NCBI GenBank assembly: GCA_949987705.1
Contig: OX465281.1
Coordinates: forward strand, 222,427,978-222,491,977
Direction of reading: 5' to 3'
From: Thereva unica
Lineage: Eukaryota > Arthropoda > Insecta > Diptera > Therevidae
Length of the DNA: 64,000 bases
Part shown: one piece after another, positions 20,641 to 32,659 of the stretch
Position numbering within the stretch: the first letter of the stretch is position 1
Layout: every line of letters begins with the position of its first letter
Notes under the pieces: model-generated
The model's input: only the letters and a program-made list of their open reading frames with translations
Told to the model about the DNA's origin: nothing
Database searches by the model: none
Made by a program: the position numbers and the translations under genes

Positions 20641-22985
20641 GGACAAACATTTATATTTAACTTACAAACCGATAAAACCATATTTTGTACTTGAACTAAT
20701 TGCATCCAAGAGAACGTCTGCTATTTCTATTATTAAACATGTCCAAATATATCCGACTTCCTTCGCATAAATATTGTCAAAACACATAAAACGTACCCAT
20801 ATATAACACGTAGGCACAAATGTCTATGTGCCTATTAAGCACTCGTATGACAGTTGATCACAAATATAACCTTGAAGCCTTGAATTGTATGGATTTTTTT
20901 GTAAATGGAAAACGTGCCTCCAGCTTTTATTAAATAAACTAATCCTGGGCTAAAAATAATTCAGCCATTAATTTAAGCTGAGCCCTGGTTTGGGGTGGAA
21001 TACCATCATAATATACAAAGGCCTATGGGCATAGAGACGCCTTTGTGTTAGAGTTATCTCTCGAAATCGAAAGCTTATTGACAGAACTGTCTCTTTTTCT
21101 CTTGTAAGGGCGGTTTATCTACTATCAAAATTACAAAATATTGCCCATGTCACAATGCTGATGACATCCTTTTGTTTGGATGACAAAATATAAAAAGGAT
21201 CCAGAATCATCAATTCACTTCATCCTAATTAATAAACGTCAAAATTAAAACTGAACACAGCAACAAAGCTATGTCAGCTATGCTTATATTTTTGCGGGGG
21301 TTGGTTGGTATGGGGGTGGAGCGCACACTTATAAATGGTTGAGTGGGTGGCACATGCTATGCCTATAACTCTCATAGCACTGTTCAATTATGCTGATAGA
21401 AGAACTTATATATATCTTTAGATAAATTTTGTGGTATAAATAAAATTTGTGTATTTACATCACCCAAAAATAGGGGAGGAAGGCCCCCATTGGCCCCATC
21501 GTCGAGTCCCCTCGTTGGCCCGGGATCATATCTGCACTTTCGTATCATCCATTTGTCACTGTCAGGGCTCATTTCCTGAATTGAAGGCATCAATAAAGCC
21601 TAGGCCACGACACACCATCGTAGCCGTGAGAAGTTTTCCGAAAATTTTCTTGAAAAACCCCTTCAACATCTGACGGTTAATCCTACGTTGGTTTCCCTTG
21701 TAGGGATGGTCTTTTTTCGCCTTTGTTATCCTTTTTCTTCTTCTTCGTCTTCCATCCGTTTTTGGTGCTAGGGCCTTTAATGTAATTCATCAAGCTCATC
21801 CTAAATTAACGCTCCAAAACGATGGGCCAAATATAGAAGAGCTTGGTCCAAAAAAAAAAAAAAAAACATAGAGAGAGATGACGATAGAAAAATCAAATCT
21901 CGGGTACGTGCGCTACATGCAACATGATAATGGTAGTGAGGGTTTGGGGGGTGAATTTAAAACAGAACACCAATACCTTAAATGGATAAGTGTATTTGAA
22001 TTATGTGTAATTTTTCATCAAATTTTCTGAAATGCTTCAATTAATCAAAAATACTTTCGGAAACAATTTCGGAGAGGGACCCTCAACATTTTCGGAGTAA
22101 ATTAATTCATTTTGCTTAATTATACCCAGTTAAGGGTCAGTGGAGTCAGCGTTGACGATTTTAAAGTGCTCCTCCTCCTCATCTCGCCGAGTGATTTTCG
22201 TGATTGTTTCTGTAGACGAAAATAGATCATAGACGTCGTACCTTATTTGTTTTGTAACTAGAGTCGGCGATTGTTTGAGCTTTTAATTGAGACGGCACTA
22301 ACTTACTTACAAACATTCAAAATATACTTCTATGGTGGTGCTCGTGCCGCTATAATTAAGAGACTCAGTTGAGAATTTGAACAGAGATTTCTTTTTCTTG
22401 TGCTTTTTTCAATCTGGGTCAACTGCTTTTGTTCTTCGGCTGCCGTAGAATTCTATGGGAAATATAGTGTCCAACATACAGATAAAAAAAAAATCCTTTA
22501 ATCTGAAGTCGACACCAGCGAAGGAGGAATGGTGGCCGGCAAAAGTAATTACCCAATTGTTTGCAGGGTTCTAATGAAAAATTTGTTTTAATAAAGGACG
22601 TTTCTAGTGGTATACGTTAGTTATTAGTTGAATATTGGATATTGTGGATGAAGCCGGGGTAGGGCGGATTACTGAAATCAGGACTTTTACTCATAGCTCT
22701 ATACCTTCTTTTTTTCCATTATATAACCCTCCGGAAAGCGATAATAAAACCTTTTTTTTTGCATAAGATATAAGACTTGTTTTTTAAATTGTGAAGTTAG
22801 AAGAGAGAAGGATTTCATGAAAATTTCTCAACCTTACTGCCATAGCCGGCGGATAATGTGGGTATGGTGGGTAGCACTACCCACCCAGAAAATTCCAGGT
22901 AAGTAAAATACCCACCCGGAATTTGTGAGTAACTAAGCGTATGGTGACCTTTTTATTTTTGAAATTGTACAATTATTGAATAGCT
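20641..22985. other. Intergenic DNA
   Basis: No supported gene. Low-complexity T/C tracts lie at 21715-21750. A possible core promoter is listed at 21189. Small inverted words (GGGTAGCACTACCC near 22870) are seen but no bounded element. Confidence 0.4.
21189..21220 (+). promoter_or_regulatory. Possible core promoter (weak)
   Basis: TATAAAAAG at 21189-21197 is followed 28 bases later by TTCACTTC, one base off the arthropod initiator consensus. The first ATG after it (21271) opens a frame of 23 codons that starts with MSAMLIFL. No downstream exon was recognised, so this is only a candidate. Confidence 0.25.
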
Positions 22986-22998
22986 CACTTGAAGATTC

Positions 22999-25900
22999 TA
23001 TCTATCTATCTATGTGCCCCTTAATCCCTCGTGGGACATAGGGCGGAAACAGTTGCCCTCCAGCGGACTCTGTTTTGCGCGACAGCTCTTAGCTCTGACC
23101 AGGATCTCCCAGTAGTTGCGGCCTCTGCTAGTAGAGTTCTCCTCCACGTTGTTCTAGGTCTTCCAACTCGACGGGATCCTTGCGGGTTCCAGTCAAGGGC
23201 CTGTTTGGCTAGATTTTCGTTATCGCGTCGCAAGGTGTGGCCAACCCAATTCCATTTCCTTCGCCTGATTTGGTCGTCTATCCTTTCTTGGCCGGCACGG
23301 CGCCATAGCTCTTCATTTGAAATTCTATCTTGCCAGCGGATTTTTAGGATACGACGTAGGCATCTGTTTATGAAGACTTGTAGGCGCCCTGTGATGAATT
23401 GGGTGACTTTCCATGTTTCGCAACCGTATAAAAGAACTGCCTTAACGTTGGAGTTGAACAGCCGCAATTTGGTGTTGGTTGAGATCTCCGTTGATCTCCA
23501 TATGCGGAACAAGCATGCATATGCGCTTCGTGCTTTATTTATTCTGGAACTGACATCTTCTTCTGCACCGCCATTTTCGGTAATAATACTACCGAGGTAG
23601 CAGAATTTATCTACCAGTTCCACGTCACGGTTATTCAGCGCAGTTCGTTCAAGTGTGTTTGCATTTATCCGCATTTCTTTGGTTTTATTCGGATTCAGCC
23701 TTAAGCCTGCTAGACTACTTTCTGTTGCCAAATTGTTTAACATGTTTTTTAGCTCCTGATGTCTGTGGGCCAGCAAGCAGATATCATCTGCGTAGTCGAG
23801 GTCCTTAAGGCGATCTAGCAAACCCCACTGTATGCCGCCTGTTCTACTATCTAGAGCGCCAACAAGAATGTCATTTATTACTATAAGAAATAGTAATGGG
23901 GATAGTAAGCATCCTTGTCGTACTCCTGAACTCACCTCAAAGCTGTCGGATAATTTTCCGTTATGGAGAACTCTGCATTTGGAATTGTTGTATAGGGCTT
24001 TTATCAATTCTATTATCTTATCCGGCAGTCCACGTCGCCGTAATGCCTGCCATAGGTATAAAGCTCCTATTAACCGAGTCGAACGCTTTCTCATAATCTA
24101 CGAAAGCAAGGTAAAGGGGGGATCGGAATTCAGTAGACTGTTCCACTATTATTCTTAAGGTGTTGATGTGATCTATACATGAACGGCCCTTCCTGAATCC
24201 GGCCTGCTGCCTTCTAAGCGTTTGATCTACTGCCTCTCTTATTCTTGATAGTATAGTGTGGGACAAGATTTTACCCACAGTAGATAATAGACAGATGCCT
24301 CTCCAGTTGTCGCATATTGTTAGATCCCCCTTTTTGGGTATTTTGACTATGATACCTTCCGTCCAATCCTCCGGAAAGGTACAGGTGTTCCATGCTAATT
24401 CGAGGATTGGCTGAAGCGCATCTGCTATGAGGCTTGAGTCGGCTTTCAACAATTCTGGCGGGATGCCATCTTTTCCAGCTGCTTTACCATTGGCCATCGC
24501 ATGAATTGCGGTTACTATTTCCGTCTTGGATGGGGCCCGGGTGTTGATTCTTATCGGCTGTGCATTGTTGCTGTTTTCCTGAGGTTCCTGTGTGAGTGAG
24601 CCATTCAGGGCGGCGAAGAAATAATCTCTCCATCTTTGGAGCTGCTCCTCGTCGCTGCACAGCAGCCTTCCATCCGCACTCTTAACGGCATGCTTTTTAG
24701 TAGAGTGCTTTCCCGAGAGCTGTTTAGTAATTTGGTACAGCACTTTACTGTTGCCTGTGTTTGCCGCGTTTTCCGCTTTTTCTGCGAGCTCATTTATCTG
24801 CTGCCTTTTATCACGTCGGACACTTCTCTTAACCTCCCGATGTAATTGGGAGTATTCCCGTTCAAGTTGGTGACGTCTATCCGGGTCGCTTGTAGAGTTT
24901 ATGTTATTTTTGAGGGCCCTCCTGCGTTCTATTTTTTGCCAGATGCTGTCCGAGATCCAATGTTGCATGTTTCTCTGGACATAACCGATACTCGTTTCCG
25001 CAGCCGTCAATATAGCGCCCTTTGTTGTACTCCACAGGTCTTCAATATTTGTGTCGTCAGAAACGGTTTGCTGGTTTAATATTTGCTGCAGGTTTCCAGC
25101 AAATTCTCGCTTTTTAGCGCTCTCCCGCAAGAGGTCAACGTTAAACCGTCTACGGTTTATAGATTCACGTTGAAAGTTTCTGATTGCAGCGATTCTAAGG
25201 CGAATAGTTGCTACTACCAAATGGTGGTCGCTTCCAGTGTCCGCTCCCCTGAAGCTCCTGACATCTTCCAGAATGGTTCTCCATCTGCGGCTGACGGCCA
25301 CATGATCTATCTGATTTCTCGTTCTACCATCGGGCGATACCCAGGTCTCTTTGTGTATCTTCTTGTGACAAAAGTAAGTTCCACCTACCATAAGTTGATG
25401 GGAAGAACAAAAGTCAACGAAAAGCTCACCATTGTTATTGGTAACTTGGCTTAGGCCTTGTTTTCCAATTGTTTGTTCAAGACCGGTGTTGTCGTGACCG
25501 ATTTGTGCATTTAAGTCACCCATTAATACAATGATGTCTCCCCTTGGAATAGAGCGAAAAACCTCATTCAGTCGCATGTAGAACTCGTCTTTGATGTCAT
25601 CTTCTGCGTCTTCGGTTGGAGCATAGCATTGGACTACCGTAGTACTTCTTAGCCTGGTACGCAGGCGCACGGTAATAATCCTCTCAGAAACTGGTGACCA
25701 GCTAATGAGGCTGGACCTGGCTTCTTTGGTGAGTATTACGCCAACACCACTCCTACGGCTTTCAGTTTCATTTCTCCCAGAATATAAGAAGGACTCGCCA
25801 TTTGGGCAGATATGTTCCCCCGCATCGGGCCATCTGGTCTCGCTCAGTCCCATGATCTTGATTTTATATCGATTCATCTCGTTGAGGACTTCATCCAGCC

Positions 25901-26285
25901 GTCCCTCAGCAAGCATTGTTCTCACATTCCATGATCCGAATCGTGTCCTTGTTCGAAAAGCAAAGGTCGTCGTCGTGTTGTCCATCCGGTTCCGAGGCAC
26001 TGTTTGCCGATTCGTAGCAATAGTGTTTTTTATGGGAGCGGGTTGCTAACCCTCAGCCCAACCGACTTAAAAGCTCTGTTTTGTGGCGCAGAGAGCTCGC
26101 CATTCGCCCCTCTCCCGTTAGCTCCTTCCGAAGAAGTACCCCAGGGGGCACCGCGTGGAGGTGGGATTAGGACTTGCTAACAGGTCTGCTTGGTGTTTGA
26201 TTGCAGTGGATCTCTTCGGATTTTAATAGAAGTGACAAATCGGGTGTCACCACTTTCCGAGATCTTTGTTAGCCGTTCGCCCCCC
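22999..26285 (-). mobile_element. Nearly complete RTE-type LINE
   Basis: A full-length minus-strand insertion of about 3.29 kb flanked by TTGAAGATTC (22989-22998 and 26286-26295). The 5' end is a G-rich run before CGAACGGCTAACAAAG; the same 5' end is seen in the copy ending at 56445. A 5' UTR of about 285 bases precedes the start codon at 26000. The 3' UTR is only about 20 bases and ends in a (TAGA)n tail. The absence of a separate gag-like frame, the very short 3' UTR and the microsatellite tail all fit the RTE clade. Confidence 0.92.
23021..26000 (-). pseudogene. RTE endonuclease-reverse transcriptase, one frameshift
   Basis: One ORF of roughly 1,000 residues for the element's endonuclease and reverse transcriptase. 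The N-terminal apurinic-type endonuclease shows SWNVRTM (residue ~22), SETRW, GDLNAQIG and the SDHHLV active-site block (~255). The reverse transcriptase shows GKAAGKDGIPPELLK, AFVDYEKAFDSVNRSF (motif A), SGVRQGCLLSPLLF and YADDICLL (motif C, intact). The C-terminus carries RRRKWNWVGHTLRR and GRPRTTWRR. The only clear lesion is a 4-base insertion near 24055-24058, just after NRSF, absent from the other copies; it shifts the frame, giving an upstream frame 26000-24018 and a downstream frame ending at 23021. Catalytic residues look intact. Confidence 0.92.
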
Positions 26286-26536
26286 TTGAAGATTCACTAT
26301 ACTCAATTTATATAAAATGCAGTATTCCTAGAATATAAATAATTGTAACGGACCACGTTTTGTTACTATGAATCCTCCCCACGAAAGTTAGAAAAATACT
26401 AAAGTATAGATTTTTTCAAATGTCGTGACATTCCGCGCATGTACCGCTCAGGGCAAAGCTCCATTTAACTCCTCCTATAGGCCGTATCAGATCAAATTTT
26501 TGAGCAGCGACAGCAGAAGCGGAGGAGGCAGCATGC

Positions 26537-27003
26537 TTTTTTTATGTGACACACTAGAGCCTTAGGGAAGGCCCCTTTGTACTGTCGACCATGTATTTTT
26601 TTTTTTTTTTTATTTTTTGAAATGTCGAACAGCAGCTCTAGTCGGAAGATAGAGAGAGAAGTGAAGGAAAGAACTGTCACAGCCTAGCTACGGTATTTTT
26701 ATATTTCACCTACTCCCAACCATTTCGCGACATCGGGGCATCGAGAACAACTCGCTGGAGTGTTATGCCTCCTGAAACGAGTTGAATCTCATTAACCAAC
26801 CGATGACATGCGCTTGGAGGAGCGGGGAAAAACTAGTGAAGGCTATGACAGGAGGAATCAGGAATGCAAAGAGGGAAGAAGAAAGAAGGAAAGTTATGTA
26901 GGTGGGAAATTAGGAAAGGCTAGGACCGTGGCACCGCCGGGAATCGAACCCGGGACCTCTGGGATAGTAGTCAGGCGCCTTACCCCTAGACTACCGAGGC
27001 CCT
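26537..27003 (-). mobile_element. tRNA-derived SINE, family of 49973
   Basis: Minus-strand copy with head GGGCCTCGGTAGTCTAGGGG at the 27003 side, B box GGGTTCGATTCCC near 26940-26952, the shared CGATGACATGCGCTTGGAGG body and a T-run-containing 3' part near 26590-26612. It is nearly the same as the plus-strand copy at 49973. Confidence 0.9.
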
Positions 27004-27407
27004 TGCTGCTTCTTGTATCAGATTCGTTGTAACAGCAGCTGGCAGCAAACGCTTTTGACAACTAAATTTTTAAAGTTGTGAAGTGAAATGTCAAAAAAAG
27101 CTGCCTTGATGGGCAGCAAAATTAGGATTAGGAATGAAAATGCAGCGGCAGCATTCAGTGCTGCTTCTGTGGTCATGTGACCCGCTTTGACCAATAGAAA
27201 CAGTTTACTGCTGATATTTTTGTTGCGCTGCATTGGATCTGATACAGCCTTATCAAATCACTTGCTGCCATTTAATCAGTCACGACTGCGTATTGCTAGA
27301 GGGAGGTATGTTTTTCTGGAACTTCAATGATTATTTAAAAAAATTCACAAATTTTGAATGAAAAGCGCCCGTTTTTTTATATTTTTTACTACGCTTTTAT
27401 TAGCTTC

Positions 27408-27852
27408 ACTTGTAACTATGTAATAAAATCTTGTAAGTTAAATTTAACCCACTTCCCGGTTTCCGATTGAGCTGAAATTTTGCACACACGTTTAGTTTGG
27501 ATGACAATGCAATCTGACTATTTTGTAAAAAAATCAAGATGACGGGTCCAGGATGGCGGCTGAATTTTGCAATTGTGTTCGCCGACCCCCCGACATGGGT
27601 ATCAAATGGATGGGTGTGCCAAATACAATACTATTAGCTGTGTAGCGTAATTCTAAATTCTAAATGGGTATGTGTTAATTAGCTACACTTGTAACTATGC
27701 AATAAAATCTTGTAAGTTAAATTTAACCCACTTCCCGGTTTCCGATTGAGCTCAAATTTTGCACACACGTTTAGTTTGGATGACAATGTAATCTGACTAT
27801 TTTGTAAAAAAATCAAGATGACGGGTCCAGGATGGCGGCTGAATTTTGCAAT
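27408..27852. repeat. Two direct copies of a ~160-bp noncoding unit
   Basis: 27408-27566 and 27690-27852 are almost identical (AAATTTAACCCACTTCCCGG, TTTGCACACACGTTTAG, GACGGGTCCAGGATGGCGGC), with about 125 different bases between. The phrase CTGAAATTTTGCACAC and the following GATGACAATGCAAT recur at 58030-58065. This indicates one dispersed repeat superfamily. Confidence 0.8.
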
Positions 27853-27917
27853 TTCTGTGTGACACCATTTTAAATCTAACATGGTGGTGACAAGAAAATG
27901 GTAGAAGCTATATAATA

Positions 27918-28290
27918 ACTAAAAAGTAGAAAATAAAATATATAATTTAAAAAAACCAAAAAATACGCTTTTAATTTAAAATGAACTAAAAAGTAAAAAA
28001 TAATTTTTAATGTAAAATTTTTATTGCTCCAGCCAGTATATGGGAACAACCTACGTTTCGAAATGTAAAAAAGCGTGGGGCGCTAACGAAAAGTTCCAAT
28101 GTTAATAAAATAAGGAAATAGGTAAGGAGCCCCACGCTTTTTTACATTTCGAAACGTAGGTTGTTCCCATATACTGGCTGGAGCAATAAAAATTTTACAT
28201 TAAAAATTATTTTTTAGTTCATTTTAAATTAAAAGCGTATTTTTGGTTTTTTTTAAACTATATACATATTTTATTTTTTATTTTAAGGAT
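27918..28290. repeat. Large palindrome with ~47-bp loop
   Basis: Arms of at least 120 bases (27960-28081 and 28129-28250) are virtually perfect reverse complements, and imperfect matching continues outward to about 27918 and 28290. The loop is 28082-28128. The core of each arm holds AACCTACGTTTCGAAATG and GCGTGGGGC. Either a foldback/MITE element or a palindromic duplication; no target duplication was identified. Confidence 0.85.
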
Positions 28291-28339
28291 TTTGTATTTC
28301 ACACAATTGACACAGACATAATTTGTAGCATAATTTGTA

Positions 28340-28810
28340 AAATAAACCGCTTCACCAGGCCAAAATTCAGTCTTTAACCAAAGTCTAGAAATTAACAATT
28401 CTTTCATCTTCATATGGTTAATAAGTGAAAGGCGAACAGCTATATGCACAAGTTCTTCAAATGACCATGTCAGATTATCAGAGAGAGAATGCAACATTTT
28501 TATACGCGTTTACACACAACTAAACAGCGGAAACTTTTATGAGTTTTTATGGGGATAAACTAAGGATGTATTGGTGCATATTTGCTCGTTTGTTTTGATT
28601 TATGAAAGAAAACAGCTGATTCAATTTTCTTTCCTTTTCTGTTCTGCATACTTGATCGAAGAGAGAGAATTTGGATTTGTCTCGCCGAGCTCACGAAGTA
28701 TGCGTTGAGTTTTGCTCAGCAGTGATGTTCATATAAGCATGCACACAACTAACGGGGGAAAGTTTTGTATGAAAATGAAAGACTTGTTATTACTAGACTT
28801 TGGCTTTAAC
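28340..28810. repeat. Diverged inverted copies next to the LTR-like repeat
   Basis: 28371-28404 read in reverse (TTTCTAGACTTTGGTTAAAG) resembles 28785-28810 (TACTAGACTTTGGCTTTAAC), and the leading CCGCTTCACCAGGCCAAAAT at 28350 is also found at 17567 in LTR-like copy 1. The region therefore looks like a rearranged start of the LTR-like element. Details are uncertain. Confidence 0.4.
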
Positions 28811-29490
28811 CAGGCTCGTTCCGGAGAGGTCACCTTCTCCGGTCCTATATCGTGTCGTGGTGTACGATCCGGCACGGTTACACTATACACATCACACATT
28901 ACCTGAGGAATGTTACTTAGGCCTTGTCGTGGTGTACGATCTGACAATGTGCCGAAGTAGCGATTCCTAGACCGTGTCGTGGTGTATGATCCGGCACGGT
29001 TAGATGCAGACATGACACCTACATGACTACCGAATATCTGACGAGTGTTTCCTGGACCAGTGTCGCGGCGTACGATCAGACGCTGTTCGCGGCAGTATTT
29101 CCTATACCAGTGTCGCGGTGTGACCAGATACAAGAGCGAACACCGCATTACACACATATCCTCCTAGCCCGGACCAGTGATACCACTGACCCCAGCAGTA
29201 ATGAGTAGATAGCTACTTAGCAATACATTAGTAAGAAGCATGTTATCTAGAGATAACTCGTAGTAAGTTACATAGATATAACTATAAGAAACATGTAATC
29301 ATGTATCCCGTATTTAGTTAGATTTAAGAGACCGAAATTGTTAGTGTATAAGGATTTTTTGAATGAATAAAGAAATGTTATTTTGTAAGAAGGTGCTTGT
29401 TCTCACACGACCTTTGACAACTCGAGAGCTTCCGAGAACCCTCCCTTAAAAAAGGAGGTTAGAGAACACCCGGACGAAACACTATTACAG
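28790..29490 (+). mobile_element. LTR-like repeat, copy 2
   Basis: Starts near CTCGTTCCGGAGAGGTCACC. It has about five imperfect subrepeats containing GTGTCGTGGTGTACGATC or variants (28850, 28925, 28974, 29060, 29112), then GAATGAATAAAGAAATG (poly(A) signal), GTAAGAAGGTGCTTGTTCTC, and a terminal GGACGAAACACTATTACA. Parallel to 17545-18185. Several subrepeats can form a short CCGTG...CACGG hairpin. Confidence 0.55.
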
Positions 29491-29519
29491 TAGGCGCATG
29501 CCATCCATGATCCCGATTT

Positions 29520-29830
29520 CAGTTGCACTTTTTAGAAGGCGTAGCCCAAACACAACATTATCATTTTGATACCCAGGGAGACGATCCAGGACAGATCCCT
29601 GTGGAGCTCCGCCTGTTGTTCTGTCCTCCGTTGGCCCATCTTCCGATTCAAAAGAAAGTGGCCTGCCTATTTACCTTTTTAGGTAAAATGCTAACTTGCA
29701 GGTTCCTAGGGGGCTGTGCTTCTCTTACTACCCAACTGGGCATTATACGATTCGCCGACACTGCTTACAGCATGTCCATAGCACCATCCTTCACTAGTGT
29801 TGTGCTAATTAAAAATCCCCCAAGAGGCTA
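29520..29830. other. Decayed repeat related to 20.3 kb
   Basis: Shares word order with 20290-20480 (see that entry). The open frame on the plus strand has no recognisable protein domain. Confidence 0.4.
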
Positions 29831-30419
29831 GATACAGCGTTTAATAAGTGAAAGTTCATTTTGTAAAGGTAATTTTAGACAGAATGGATAGCAGAAATTC
29901 CGTAATATAAATGCATACGGGGGTGTGTGTGCGGATATAACTTCAGGGTGGTTTCTATTTTTTGTGCACAGAGAGCACGCATGGAATACATTGCGAGCGA
30001 TATTGATTGGTGCAATTGTAATCTGTTGGACACTGATACTCTCTCAATTGTGTTTAATTAAAAATCAAAAACGTATAGATTGGAAATTTTTTTTTATTAT
30101 TGGAATTTTTTTAATTAAAACCCCGTTTGTGTTTTTCTGTTATTTTTTTTTTTTTTTTTTTTTTTGAATGGATAGACAGCCACTATGTGAAATAACTCAG
30201 CCATGGTATTGAGGATAAATTGATGGAAATGATTTATTGGGGATTTGAAAATGGTTGTTTAATTAAGTTGTAAATGTTTACATGTTTTATTAGTGGAATA
30301 TTATATGCATGAAATTATCTCGCACGCTATTGTAAAATATGTGTTATGATAACATTAATAATGTTTTTAAACTGAACTCAGGTATGATCCACCTACTGCA
30401 ATGTAGTCAGGCGCGGATT
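29831..30419. other. AT-rich DNA, nothing recognised
   Basis: Includes a poly(T) run at 30147-30165. The 80-codon frame at 29925-30167 is hydrophobic only because of T-rich DNA. Confidence 0.4.
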
Positions 30420-31260
30420 TAGAATTTTACTTTGGAAGGGGTCACGGAATTAAAAGTAAACCAAGAAAGACAACCCCTGAAAGCATTCCACGATTTACTT
30501 GGAGAAAATGGAAACGCTTTCATTTCACCAACGAAATCGATATCATCAGAGGGCGGTAAAATCTGGAAAAGTTTCTTTCAGACTTTCCATAACCCATCTG
30601 AAGTGGTCAACAAAGTCTGTGTATAACGGGACGCACAAGTAAAAGAAAATCGAGATTGAGATCAGCAGAATATTGCTTCATATGTATTTAGGGATGATGG
30701 ACTTCTCTATAATCGTGACAATGACGGAAAAGTAGATAGTCTGGTGGCAAATGATAGGAACTTCAGAGCATTTCTTCGCTATAGAGCTGAATCTGGCGAC
30801 TTTACTCTTCAACTATTGAAAATAAAAAATAATGGACGAGTTTTCGGTGTGGAAAAGAAGGACATACCAGCAGAGTCTGTCCGCCAAAGCAACTGGGTAG
30901 TATCCATGCCATTGGGAATTTTAGTCGAGCAATGGAAATAGAAGACGAAATAGGATGTAAACTGAGGTGGACACGGGTGCAGCAGTAACGGCGATGAGCG
31001 AATTAGAGTATCGATCCAATTTTTCACAATTCCATTTAACTAAAGTCTAATCATGGTTTGACTCACGTTTTAGGTAAACTAATTGTTGAAACAGGAACAT
31101 TAAAGCACATCGAAGTGCGACTTGGAGATCGCCGAGAAGACTGTATTGTAATCTTGGAGGGCAATAGTCATTCTAAAAAAATATTGATGGGAAGGACATG
31201 GCTGGACTCCTTTTTCCCACAAGGGAGGGACTCAGTCGATGTATATGGCGAGAGTTAACG
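30420..31260 (+). pseudogene. Ty3/Gypsy-type remnant (protease region)
   Basis: Plus-strand fragments in several frames. Best supported is an aspartic protease start near 30963-31040, EVDTGAAVTAMSELEYRSNF, with the DTGA active site, continuing after a shift as GKLIVETGTLKHIEVRLGD and ILMGRTWLDSFFP (31070-31220), the usual layout of a retropepsin. An upstream piece, YVFRDDGLLYNRDNDGKVDS (30680-30740), resembles the start of an integrase zinc-binding region, which would be out of normal order and is less certain. Confidence 0.6.
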
Positions 31261-31510
31261 ATATATACGGCAAAATTGTGAGTAAATATTCTTCTGTATT
31301 AGCGCTGATATTGCGTTAAAAGAAGATGCTAAACCAATTTTGTTCAGTCTTTTCTAGGGCTTATCAATTTTTATAGATGTATTATGTCCCTTAGTTGTCG
31401 TCAGAAATTCATATCCTCTATTGATTGTTGCAACATAATTCAAAATTTCAATTGTCCTACCAGTATCAACAAATATTTGAAAAAAGCAAGCAACTTATAC
31501 AATTTTTTCA

Positions 31511-32221
31511 CATTAAATTCACCCATCTGCAAAACAAATTAATACTTTTGCAAATAAATTCATCCTTTTGTAAATGAAATTCACCCTTTTGAAAATCAAA
31601 TACAACCGTTTGGAAATTTAGTACGTCTACATTATATATTACTAGCTGGAACCCGGTACGCCTGGCTGCACTCATAAGCCAATAGTATGGCGTGCGCCAA
31701 AACATTTGGGAATCGCAAAATCGCTTTTCCATTGGCAGCGAGAGTCCCAAATCCTACAACCAAAGTATATCCGAAAAGAAAAGGGTCACTCCGTTCGAGT
31801 GAGGGAGTGTTGTTCCCCATAAACAAATTTCGAAGGCGGAATTACAACGCACGTGCGCTTGTATTTCATCCATACACGAAATGTTAATGTGTGTGGAATT
31901 GTCATTTCTAATTTATAGGATCGGCTAACATACTTATTTCTTGTACTAAACTGGATTTCGGAAAATACTTCCTCGATGGTCTTTAGCATTGGAGAATGTG
32001 ATGGTAGAAAAAGTAGAATGTGTCTTTTCTTAACAACGAAATGTATGAACATTATTATAGAAATACTCAATTTCCAAACGGGTGAATTTGATTTGCAAAA
32101 GGGTGAATTTCACTAGCAAAAGGATGCATTTAATATGCAAAAAGGGGAATTTAATTTGTAAAAAGGTGAATTTAATTTGCAAAAAGATTAATTTGATTTA
32201 AAAATAGGGGAATTTAATGCA
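31511..32221. mobile_element. Foldback-type element with repeated ~22-bp arm units
   Basis: The left arm 31511-31620 and right arm 32068-32221 are reverse complements. Each is a chain of ~22-base units of the form GGGTGAATTTAATTTGCAAAA; about five are visible on the left and seven on the right. The middle (31640-32050) is unrelated and starts with ACTAGCTGGAACCCGG, a phrase like those that begin other dispersed insect repeats. It sits between the protease and RNase H remains of the Gypsy-type element, so it was probably inserted there. Confidence 0.75.
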
Positions 32222-32264
32222 AAAAAAAAACTGTAGCCAATAACCAAATCTTACCATTGTATGA

Positions 32265-32655
32265 TTTCTAGCAAACCTATAGTTATTTCTACAGACGTTA
32301 GCTCGTATGGAGTAGGAGCCGTTTTGTCCCATTAAGTCAACGATACGCTGAAACTAGTGTTCTAAGTGTCCTCCTCCCTCTCTAATGCCGAGAGAAACTA
32401 TTCCCAGCTGCATCGTAAAGCCTTGGCGATTATTTTCGCCCTAAATTAACACAGTTCACCAAACCTTGAAAGATACATTTAAATTGAAAAAAAAAAAAGA
32501 TCCCCGGCAGTAGCAGCCACTAGGCTGCAAAGGTTGGCGATACAGTTATCTAAGAAATTTGTTATCCACTAAGAAATTTGTTATCGCCGTGGTAAAGAAA
32601 ATGTGGAAGCAGACTTCTTATCTAGATTACCTTTAGAATTACCTTTACATTACTA
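32265..32655 (+). pseudogene. Ty3/Gypsy RNase H remnant
   Basis: The frame reads KPIVISTDVSSYGVGAVLSH (32271-32330), then SNAERNYSQLHRKALAIIFAL (32383-32445), and after a poly(A) run PAVAATRLQRLAIQLSKKFV and KENVEADFLSRLPLEL (32505-32640). These are the successive motifs of a Gypsy RNase H, with the first catalytic D in STDVSS and the closing ADFLSRLP. Stops and a shift break it. It continues the remnant at 30420-31260. Confidence 0.85.
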
Positions 32656-32659
32656 GATC

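Noticed and set aside
23031..23600. 189-codon plus-strand open frame (and its twin at 53522-54091)
   Set aside because: Exact antisense of the RTE reverse transcriptase C-terminus; present only because the opposite strand is coding.
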